NCBI RefSeq assembly: GCF_000315015.1
Contig: NZ_BAEP01000074.1
Coordinates: 62,001-126,000, forward strand
Direction of reading: 5' to 3'
Source of the DNA: Paraglaciecola mesophila KMM 241
GTDB taxonomy: Bacteria; Pseudomonadota; Gammaproteobacteria; Enterobacterales; Alteromonadaceae
Length of the DNA stretch: 64,000 bases
Shown here: piece by piece, positions 55,357 through 62,644 of the stretch
How positions within the stretch are numbered: the stretch's first letter is position 1
Layout of the letters: each line of letters begins with the position of its first letter
Notes under the pieces: model-generated
Databases searched by the model: none
The model's input: only the letters and a program-made list of their open reading frames with translations
What the model was told of the DNA's origin: nothing
Translations under genes and position numbers: made by a program

Positions 55357-56532
55357 ATGAAGATTACCCGCGTTGAAATTTTTGATATCGAGTGCCCCAA
55401 GCGCACCGTATGGAACCCCGTTTTTATTCGTATTCATACCGATGAAGGGATAACCGGCGTAGGGGAGGCTGGCCTAGCTTATGATTGGGGGCACAGCGCT
55501 GCTGCGCATATGATCAAAGAAATCGCTGAGGCATTATTAATAGGCTTTAACCCAGTTAACACCGAATTGCTATGGAGCAAAATGCTTCGAGAAGGGTTCT
55601 GGGGATTAGGCGGCGGCCCAGTTTTTTATGCTGCTATGAGCGCAATCGATACAGCATTATGGGACATCAAAGCCAGAGCGCTAAATGTACCTTTGTACCA
55701 GTTACTGGGTGGAAAAACTAACGGTAAACTTCGCACTTATGCCAGCCAGTTACAGTTTGATTGGGATAAAGAGGTTACCCGCTTGAACGATCCTGTTGAT
55801 TACGGACGCGCCGCTGAAAAAGCCGTGGCTGAAGGTTACGATGCAGTGAAAGTCGATCCGATTGTTTACGATAAAAACGGAGCTGGGCACTTTGATCGCA
55901 CCAAGTTGTTTACTCAGCCAGAGATGCGCCTGTTCAGAGCAAGGTTACAGGCCATTCGGGATGCGGTAGGTGACGACGTAGACATTATTTTTGAATGCCA
56001 CAGTTTGCCAGGCGTTGCCACGGCTATTCAGTTAGGTGAAATGGTCGAAGACATAGGTTGTTTGTATTACGAAGAGCCAGTGAATTACTTAAATTCAAAG
56101 TTACATGACAAAGTTGCTAAGCGCGTGAATGTGCCTATTGCTGGTGGTGAGCGTTTGTACAACCGGTGGGGTGTTAGACCGTACTTAGAGGATCAAAGCC
56201 TAGACGTATTGCAACCGGATATAGGCTTATGCGGTGGTTTCACTGAAGCCAAAAAAGTGTGTGATTACGCTGATGTGTATGACGTACGTATTCAGGCCCA
56301 TGTGTGTGGTGGCCCAGTGGCGACAGCGGCAAGTTTGCATTTAGAAACGGCCATTCCTAACTTTTTAATCCATGAACACCATACTTACGCCATTAAAGAT
56401 TGGAACCGCGAATTGTGTATTCAAGATCCACAGCCGGTAAATGGCTTCTTTGAAGTAACGGAAACGCCAGGAATCGGTATCGATCTTAATGATGAGATTG
56501 TTTATCGTTCACCGCATATGGAAGTGAAGTAA
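55357..56532 (+). CDS. Enolase-superfamily acid-sugar dehydratase (mandelate racemase subgroup)
   Basis: 391 residues. An N-terminal capping domain (about 1-125) precedes a (beta/alpha)7-beta barrel. Metal ligands are in IIFECHS (Glu), YYEEPV (Glu) and AGGERLY (Glu). The Asp-His dyad is LQPDIG and QAHVCGG. The first-half base motif VKVDP differs from the KxK of mandelate racemase. This pattern fits RspA-like, mannonate- or related-acid dehydratases. The substrate cannot be assigned by sequence alone. Operon partner of the class II aldolase upstream. Confidence 0.85.
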   Translation: MKITRVEIFDIECPKRTVWNPVFIRIHTDEGITGVGEAGLAYDWGHSAAAHMIKEIAEALLIGFNPVNTELLWSKMLREGFWGLGGGPVFYAAMSAIDTALWDIKARALNVPLYQLLGGKTNGKLRTYASQLQFDWDKEVTRLNDPVDYGRAAEKAVAEGYDAVKVDPIVYDKNGAGHFDRTKLFTQPEMRLFRARLQAIRDAVGDDVDIIFECHSLPGVATAIQLGEMVEDIGCLYYEEPVNYLNSKLHDKVAKRVNVPIAGGERLYNRWGVRPYLEDQSLDVLQPDIGLCGGFTEAKKVCDYADVYDVRIQAHVCGGPVATAASLHLETAIPNFLIHEHHTYAIKDWNRELCIQDPQPVNGFFEVTETPGIGIDLNDEIVYRSPHMEVK

Positions 56533-56837
56533 GTCTTGCAAGCATAGCCATATGAGCACAGTGCCACCATTCGAGGGCACTGTGCTGAGTGATTCAGTAT
56601 TTTCTTTTTTTCGACTTATCGATTTAATCTTTGTCTGTTAGTGACATCATTCTTGGTTCAATTTGATTTAACCTGTGTATTTTCTGAACTATTTTTGAGC
56701 GCCATATTGGTGCTGTAAAAAGGCGAAACGTCGACTTAGCCCCTACACTCATGTTTCTAACTTCATGGCTTAACACGTGGTAGACGTTTTCTTTTAGCCA
56801 TTGGAGCGGCGAAAAGAATTAGGAAAGGGAGGATCAG
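56533..56837. other. Intergenic region downstream of the enolase gene
   Basis: About 300 bases. It holds the stem-loop at 56555-56586 and a GGAGG site just before the aminotransferase ATG. A T-rich stretch follows the stem at some distance. No further coding frame is convincing. Confidence 0.5.
56555..56586 (+). terminator. Strong stem-loop after the enolase-superfamily gene
   Basis: An 11-bp perfect stem (AGCACAGTGCC / GGCACTGTGCT) with a 10-base loop lies 23 nt after the stop. No immediate T-run, so it may be a Rho-dependent or mRNA-stability element. Confidence 0.5.
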
Positions 56838-58148
56838 ATGTTAAGACGTCAATTTTTACACGCACTGGGACTGGGCGCTGGGGCGGGCTTAGCCAGCATA
56901 TCGTCATGTTTACAAGCTGCGCCAAAGTTAGCAAACGCAAATAACGCTCTCGCTCCAGGTGATTGGCAAGCGCTACGTAATTTGTTTCCACTGACTCGGG
57001 ACTACATTCAACTATCGACATTTTTGTTAGCCTCGCACCCAGCACCTGTTTCTCAAGCCATCGAAAAGCACAGACACGCATTTGATGAAAACCCGTCAGA
57101 TTATTGGCATCAACATTTTCTGACCATTGACGGGAAAATAATGCAGGCCGCCGCTGACTACATGGGAGGTGAAGCAGAACACATTGCGTTAACAGACAGC
57201 ACCACTATGGGGTTGGGCTTAATCTACAGTGGGCTAAAACTCCAAGCAGGGGATGAGATACTGCAAACTGTGCACGACCATTACTCCACTGATATGTCGT
57301 TGGCGCATCGGGCTAAACGTACTGGTGCCACGGTTAAGCGTATCGCCTTGTATGACGAGCCCGCCCAGGTAAATGTGGATCAAGTGCTAAAGCGGTTGCA
57401 TGGCGCTATTGGCAGGCAAACGAAAGTGGTAGCAGCTACGTGGGTGCATTCGTCCACTGGTGTAAAGCTGCCTATTCGGGCTATGGCAGATACCATTACC
57501 CAGCTTAATCAGCAGCGTAAAGGCGAGCAACAAATACTATTCTGCGTTGATGGCGTTCACGGGTTTGGTATTGAAGATCAAGATATTAGCCACTTAGGCT
57601 GTGACTTTTTCGTTGCCGGCACTCACAAATGGATATTTGGCCCAAGGGGCACGGGCGTGATCTGGGGTAATGAAAGAGCATGGGCGCAAAGTGAGCCAGT
57701 TATTCCCAGTTTCGGTGGGTCTTACGATGTGTGGCTAGGGTCAGCGACGCAAGATGAAGTGCCGATTGGCGATCATATGTCTCCTGGCGGCTTTCACTCT
57801 TTCGAGCACCGCTGGGCATTGCCTGAGGCATTTAAATTACACCTTCAATTAGGCAAGGCAAACGTGCAAAAGCGTATTCATCAATTAAACACGCAAACTA
57901 AACAAGGCCTAGCAAAAATGCCTCATGTGACTTTGTATACACCGAGTGACAGTTCTCTTTCATCTGGCTTAGTGTGCTTTGATGTGAAAGGGTTAGCGCC
58001 CGAAACAGTGGTAGAAAAGATGCACGCCAAAGGCATCATTATGAGCAGCACACCTTATCGGCAAAGCTATGCGCGATTTGCGCCGTCACTGCTTAATAAC
58101 GAACAGGAAATAGAATTGGCGCTGGCTGAAATTCGTGCACTGGCGTAG
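56838..58148 (+). CDS. Tat-exported class V aminotransferase-like PLP protein
   Basis: 436 residues. A twin-arginine signal is visible (MLRRQFLHALGLGAGAGLAS). The PLP Lys lies in AGTHKWIFGPRGTG (about 262). The upstream pattern CVDGVHGFGIEDQDI supplies the PLP-binding Asp/His. The family includes isopenicillin N epimerase and cysteine desulfurase-like folds. An exported PLP enzyme is unusual. The ATG has a GGAGG site. Substrate unknown. Confidence 0.8.
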   Translation: MLRRQFLHALGLGAGAGLASISSCLQAAPKLANANNALAPGDWQALRNLFPLTRDYIQLSTFLLASHPAPVSQAIEKHRHAFDENPSDYWHQHFLTIDGKIMQAAADYMGGEAEHIALTDSTTMGLGLIYSGLKLQAGDEILQTVHDHYSTDMSLAHRAKRTGATVKRIALYDEPAQVNVDQVLKRLHGAIGRQTKVVAATWVHSSTGVKLPIRAMADTITQLNQQRKGEQQILFCVDGVHGFGIEDQDISHLGCDFFVAGTHKWIFGPRGTGVIWGNERAWAQSEPVIPSFGGSYDVWLGSATQDEVPIGDHMSPGGFHSFEHRWALPEAFKLHLQLGKANVQKRIHQLNTQTKQGLAKMPHVTLYTPSDSSLSSGLVCFDVKGLAPETVVEKMHAKGIIMSSTPYRQSYARFAPSLLNNEQEIELALAEIRALA

Positions 58149-58203
58149 CACCAGAAATTGAGCCGGTAAAGATCGCTAGAACCTTCGCGGACTAAAAGCA
58201 AAA

Positions 58204-58235
58204 AAAAGGGGATGATATAAATATCATCCCCTTTT
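58204..58235 (-). terminator. Bidirectional intrinsic terminator between aminotransferase and fadE
   Basis: A perfect 14-bp stem (AAAAGGGGATGATA / TATCATCCCCTTTT) with a TAAA loop. The A and T runs flank it on both sides, so it serves both convergent genes. Confidence 0.92.
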
Positions 58236-58252
58236 CGCTTCCCCTGCCTGCT

Positions 58253-60508
58253 TTACGCGGCGTCTGTGTGCGTTTCAGGTTCACCTTTGACGAGCTGTTG
58301 ATTTGCATCAAGCAACTCCATATCAAAGGTGTACTCATCAACACGCACGGCTAGTTGTCGCTTATTATTATAATCGATTACGCGAGCGTATTCGTTCGCG
58401 CTTAGTTCACCGTTTTCATGCAGCTTAGTCACTGCATTTTCAAAGGAAACAAACGGAACCACAGGATCCTTACGGAGTGCTTTTTGCACAACTTTAAGAA
58501 TAGGCATGACATCGTGCTTTGCAGCAAATGCTTCTTGGTTGATGTGATTACCATCACCAGGAATAACCTTAACCAAGTGGGTTAAATCTGCCATGATCGA
58601 GCTTTGCGCCATAGTGGCATCAGAAAGCTGTCGTTTTAGCTTGTCAGATATGGCCGGAACTGAGCGCGTAAAAGTGTTGGTTAATACACGCATCAAACCA
58701 CGAGTGGCCGTGTTCGGGAAATTACTGACGAATTCATTCAAAGCCTGCTCACCCTGCAATAAACACCATTGAATGGCGTATTCGAAGTAAGGCTTGGCTT
58801 CAATTCGGTTTGTTACACGTTGCTCGTAAAAACGAACCACCGCCATAGAGGCATACAAGTAACTCATTACATCACCCAAACGTGCCGACAGCATCTCGGC
58901 TTTCTTCAAATCACCCCCAAGAACGAGCAAGGATAAATCAGCAAGAGGTGCTAGTTTAGCCGAGAGGGCATTCATGCGTTTTTCGTATGGCTTCACTTCA
59001 GGCAAGCTTGATTGTGCACCGCGCGTAAAGGTTAAATAGCTTTTACTAAAGCTGCGCAATGAATTCTTAACACTAAAGCTGATGGTTTTACCTAGCACTT
59101 TATTAAATTCTTTGTCTGCTGAGGCTTCATCGCTGTGAATAAGATCAACCATTTCTTTCATATGTGGGTGACAGCGCATAGCGCCTTGACCAAATATCAT
59201 TAAGCTTCTGGTTAAAATGTTTGCACCTTCAACCGTAATGGCAATGGGTTGCGCTGCATAACCATTCGCTAAGGTATTCTGTGGCCCGCGTTGAATGGCT
59301 TTACCCGCTTGAATATCCATAGCGGTGTTGCACACATCACGACCTAATTCAGTCATGTGGTATTTAGCCATTGCCGTTACAACAGAGGGCTTAAGGCCTA
59401 GGCCAAGTCCTTCTGTGGTTAATACGCGCATGGCTTCTAGTACAAAGGTTTTACCGGCGATATCAGCAAGCTTTTCTTGGATCCCTTCGAAACGCCCAAT
59501 TGGCACACCGAATTGTTCACGTACGAACGAGTACTCAGCGGTTGATTTGAGTGCAGACTGCGCAGAAGCAACGCCCATTGCAGGAAGGGAAATTCCGCGC
59601 CCTGCGCCTAAGCAACTAACCAGCATCTGCCAACCACGGCCAATGTTTTTCTGACCACCAATGATGAAATCCATTGGTATAAACACTTTATTACCACGGG
59701 TGGTACCGTTGTAGAAACGAATACCCATAGGATCGTGACGGTTGCCTAATTCAACACCAGAATGGGATTTAGGAATTAAGGCGCAGGTGATACCTAGCTC
59801 AACTTTGTCGCCCAATAAATGGTCGGGGTCGAATACTTTAAACGCTAAACCAAGCACGGTGGCAATTGGCGCAAGTGTGATGTAACGCTTATCCCACGTC
59901 ACCGATAAGCCCAGCACTTCTTCTCCGTTGTACATTTCTTTAGTCACAATCCCTGTATCAGGAATAGCACCCGCATCTGAGCCTGCCTCAGGGCTGGTCA
60001 GTGCAAAACATGGAATGTCTTTGCCCACAGCTAGATTAGGTAGCCAGTGGTCCTGCTGCTCTGTGGTACCGTAATGCATTAGCAGCTCGCCCGGTCCTAA
60101 TGAATTAGGCACCATAACAGTTACCGCAACCGCGCTGCTTTTGACAGCAATAGTAGCGACTATGGTTGAGTTGGCGTAAGGAGAGAACTCTAATCCGCCG
60201 AATCTTTTCGGAATAATCAAAGCGAAAAATTTATTTACTGATAGAAAGTCCAATACCTTTTGCGGTAAGTGATCGCCGTTTTGCAGTTCGTAGTCGTCAA
60301 CCATTTCCAATAGTTCTTGTACTGGACCGTCTAAGAAGGCTTGCTCATCTGCGCTCAATGTCGCTTTAGGGATGGCGCGCAAGGCTTGCATGTCAGGGGT
60401 ACCACGATAGATGGATGATTCAATCCATACGTCACCCGCATCTAACGCTTCTTGTTCTGTTAAAGAAATTGCTGGTAATACTTTTTTAAGGTTTGTTCTA
60501 ATACTCAT
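58253..60508 (-). CDS. fadE: Acyl-CoA dehydrogenase FadE
   Basis: 751 residues. FAD-dependent first step of beta-oxidation. The acyl-CoA dehydrogenase domain (about 80-460) includes PCFALTSPEAGSDAGAI and the EGIQEKLADIAGKTFVLEAMR region. It is followed by the long C-terminal DUF1974 extension (about 470-751) characteristic of the FadE family. E. coli FadE has 814 residues, so this form is slightly shorter at its N-terminus. A GGATGAG ribosome site lies before the ATG and a candidate FadR-type operator just upstream. Confidence 0.93.
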   Translation of the reverse strand: MSIRTNLKKVLPAISLTEQEALDAGDVWIESSIYRGTPDMQALRAIPKATLSADEQAFLDGPVQELLEMVDDYELQNGDHLPQKVLDFLSVNKFFALIIPKRFGGLEFSPYANSTIVATIAVKSSAVAVTVMVPNSLGPGELLMHYGTTEQQDHWLPNLAVGKDIPCFALTSPEAGSDAGAIPDTGIVTKEMYNGEEVLGLSVTWDKRYITLAPIATVLGLAFKVFDPDHLLGDKVELGITCALIPKSHSGVELGNRHDPMGIRFYNGTTRGNKVFIPMDFIIGGQKNIGRGWQMLVSCLGAGRGISLPAMGVASAQSALKSTAEYSFVREQFGVPIGRFEGIQEKLADIAGKTFVLEAMRVLTTEGLGLGLKPSVVTAMAKYHMTELGRDVCNTAMDIQAGKAIQRGPQNTLANGYAAQPIAITVEGANILTRSLMIFGQGAMRCHPHMKEMVDLIHSDEASADKEFNKVLGKTISFSVKNSLRSFSKSYLTFTRGAQSSLPEVKPYEKRMNALSAKLAPLADLSLLVLGGDLKKAEMLSARLGDVMSYLYASMAVVRFYEQRVTNRIEAKPYFEYAIQWCLLQGEQALNEFVSNFPNTATRGLMRVLTNTFTRSVPAISDKLKRQLSDATMAQSSIMADLTHLVKVIPGDGNHINQEAFAAKHDVMPILKVVQKALRKDPVVPFVSFENAVTKLHENGELSANEYARVIDYNNKRQLAVRVDEYTFDMELLDANQQLVKGEPETHTDAA

Positions 60509-60522
60509 GATAATTACTCATC

Positions 60523-60539
60523 CGCTCATCTGACCAGTT
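60523..60539 (-). promoter_or_regulatory. Candidate FadR-type operator upstream of fadE
   Basis: On the minus strand, AACTGGTCAGATGAGCG carries a perfect AACTGGTC left half and the GGTCnGA core, with a degenerate right half. It ends 14 nt before the fadE ATG. It is one of three such sites in the window. Confidence 0.5.
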
Positions 60540-60833
60540 GGGTTTTATACTACGCAATTTCTAGAATAGATCAAATTTATCTTCAGTATATAGGTGCTTA
60601 AAGCGCCCAGTGGCATGTAAACTTTATTAAACGAAAGTTACGCTTTAGCTTTTAAAAATGTAATTTAATCAATTGGATAAAGTTAGTTTTAATTGGTTTT
60701 TAAAAAAGAAGCATTGAACAAACGCTGACGAAATAAAAATAATATTTATCATCGTCACGTTGATGAAGCACAGTTTTTTACTAGCCTTTGCTGGTAGGTT
60801 ATTTACTCAAAGGTGTTAAAGAGGATTAGCTGA
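60540..60833. other. AT-rich upstream region of fadE
   Basis: About 295 bases between fadE and the M23 peptidase gene, very AT-rich. It probably contains the fadE promoter. I see no coding frame, and no clean terminator for the M23 gene. Confidence 0.45.
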
Positions 60834-61619
60834 TCACTTCTCAAACATTATTCTTATTGATTGGTACTTACCGAAACCTTTGGCCTGATAGACAGCGAAA
60901 TGTAAATGGGGCAGGGAGGAGAAGCCAGTATTACCTGAATAACCAATGAGTTGGCCCCGCTTAATATCTTGTCCAAGGGTAGGCACCACGCCATTTTGTT
61001 GTAAATGATAGTACTCACCTGTCGTGCCGTCATCATGCAGTATAGTGATGAAATTAGCGTATTTAGCGAAGTTTCTATTGGCACCACCTCTATTATGCTT
61101 TTGCTGTAAGTCGATCACTTGACCACCACGTGCCGCATGAATAGGCGTACCTATTGGCATCGCAAAATCCACTGCGTATCGCGAAGCCCCTTGATGACTA
61201 TAGCCGCCGTTAAACCCTTGCACCACCCTAAACGTCTTGCGCTTCCCGTAGGGTAGCGCATATTGGTAACTATCATCATGTTGGGCGTTTTCGATTCCTG
61301 GGGTCCAGTAAAAATCTTCCTTGCTGCGCACTGGGCGATGGGTATCAATAGCCTGCAATGTTAATATTTTAACGCGTTCCAAGGGTCCCAAAACCCGTGT
61401 TTTAGTGTAGCGATCTTTTACTATTATTTCGGTTTTAAGGTTTCGTGTTCTCACGTCTAACGTAGAGGTGATGGGGTAGGGTTTATTATTGCTCAACCAG
61501 TATTCTATCACCTTGCCATGTTCAACTTTTTCAAAACACGCCCAATTATCTATGCAATAGGCTTGGGTCGCACATGAGAAACAAGATAAAAATGCGATAA
61601 CGAACCAATGTTTAACCAT
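60834..61619 (-). CDS. Exported M23-family (lysostaphin-type) metallopeptidase
   Basis: About 261 residues. Signal peptide at about 1-20 (HWFVIAFLSCFSCATQA). The M23 zinc motifs are SHQGASRYAVDFAM (His and Asp) and LPHLHFAVY (HxH), with the middle His in EYYHLQQNG. Predicted to be a periplasmic murein or peptide endopeptidase. The start is ATG at 61619 with an AAGGG site; ATG 61655 would put extra charged residues before the signal peptide. The region upstream (~295 nt) separates it from the MaoC gene. Confidence 0.87.
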   Translation of the reverse strand: MVKHWFVIAFLSCFSCATQAYCIDNWACFEKVEHGKVIEYWLSNNKPYPITSTLDVRTRNLKTEIIVKDRYTKTRVLGPLERVKILTLQAIDTHRPVRSKEDFYWTPGIENAQHDDSYQYALPYGKRKTFRVVQGFNGGYSHQGASRYAVDFAMPIGTPIHAARGGQVIDLQQKHNRGGANRNFAKYANFITILHDDGTTGEYYHLQQNGVVPTLGQDIKRGQLIGYSGNTGFSSLPHLHFAVYQAKGFGKYQSIRIMFEK

Positions 61620-61916
61620 ATAGACCCTTTTGCGATTGCTGACGTCGATTTTCATTTATATGCAGACCCAAAAAGTACGAATAAATTTGTTCAGTGAGAA
61701 TAATATTGGATAAATAACAGCATCCACCCACCAAATTAGTGCCAAAGTGATCATGAGTGTTAATGTTGACTATATATCAACAGAGCATTTCGCCTAAATT
61801 GCGAGATTTTTCCTCGTATTTAATTTATACATCTACATAAGTTCAGGTGAGTTGTCATATCAAGAGACGGGGTGCTAGCGTAACTGCGACCAAAATACTT
61901 TTTAAAGGAGCCAATG
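61620..61916. other. Divergent region between the M23 peptidase and MaoC genes
   Basis: About 295 bases. It includes a short inverted repeat TGTTGA / TCAACA around 61760-61785 and an AAGGAG site at 61905-61910 before the MaoC ATG. No coding frame is convincing. Confidence 0.45.
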
Positions 61917-62363
61917 ATGGCTAAAGGTTTATTGCAAATTGAAGTCGCTGAAGAGCTAACCCCAAGCGCGTGGTTAAAAATAGATCAAGCGCGTATAAAC
62001 TTATTCGCTGATGCCACAGGTGACCACCAATGGATACATATTGATCCGAAGCGCTGTGAAAAAGAAAGTCCCTTTAAAACCACTATTGCCCATGGTTATT
62101 TGAGTGTGACCTTAATGCCAGAGTCCTTCTATCATATGGTTCAGCTCGATTCTGCAAGCCAAACTGTATTGAACTATGGGATTGACAAAATACGCTTTTT
62201 AGAGCCTGTGCGGGTCAACGATGAAATTCGTTTTGTCTCTTCTCTTGCGAGGAAAGAAAAGAAGCCGTTAGGTACCTTATTTAGCTTTCACACCCAGATA
62301 GAAATCAAAGGCAGAGACAAGCCCGCAGCAGTAGGCACTTTTTTGATGATGTTACTGGCTTAA
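61917..62363 (+). CDS. MaoC-family (R)-specific enoyl-CoA hydratase-like protein
   Basis: About 148 residues with a hot-dog fold. INLFADATGDHQWIHIDPKR contains the hydratase-2 motif with catalytic Asp and His (D...H), and TIAHGYLSVTL the following conserved block. It belongs to the PhaJ/MaoC group that hydrates trans-enoyl-CoA. It could link fatty-acid oxidation to other acyl-CoA uses. The start is ATG at 61917, 6 nt after AAGGAG; the overlapping ATG at 61914 has poorer spacing. Confidence 0.85.
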   Translation: MAKGLLQIEVAEELTPSAWLKIDQARINLFADATGDHQWIHIDPKRCEKESPFKTTIAHGYLSVTLMPESFYHMVQLDSASQTVLNYGIDKIRFLEPVRVNDEIRFVSSLARKEKKPLGTLFSFHTQIEIKGRDKPAAVGTFLMMLLA

Positions 62364-62373
62364 ACTTTAGTAT

Positions 62374-62402
62374 GAGCAATCTTTTTACCTGTTAGATTGC
62401 TC
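62374..62402 (+). terminator. Stem-loop after MaoC
   Basis: A 9-bp perfect stem (GAGCAATCT / AGATTGCTC) with an 11-base loop, 10 nt after the stop. Only a short T-containing tail follows, so termination is probable but not certain. Confidence 0.5.
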
Positions 62403-62411
62403 TCTTCCACT

Positions 62412-62428
62412 GATCTGGTCCGACCATG
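62412..62428 (+). promoter_or_regulatory. Candidate FadR/FCD-type operator upstream of the TonB receptor gene
   Basis: ATCTGGTCCGACCATGA has a perfect TGGTC-C-GACCA inverted repeat. It resembles the FadR core even better than the fadI and fadE sites. It lies about 217 nt before the receptor ATG, in the gap after MaoC. Other FCD/GntR regulators share this half-site. Confidence 0.5.
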
Positions 62429-62644
62429 AGTTGAACGAATGTTTACATATAAGTAACATTGCGTTTACATCCAACGAATCCCCCCCTACTATCATTGTGA
62501 CGCGTTATTTTAGCGCCCGAGAATCAGTCACTTACTGGTTGGAATTAGAACTATTAGACAATATTGACGCGCGGTCTGAGTGGTTGGAAAGGTCCGTTGT
62601 TAACACGCTCGATTTGAATCTAATAATTACCTCGAGAACACACA

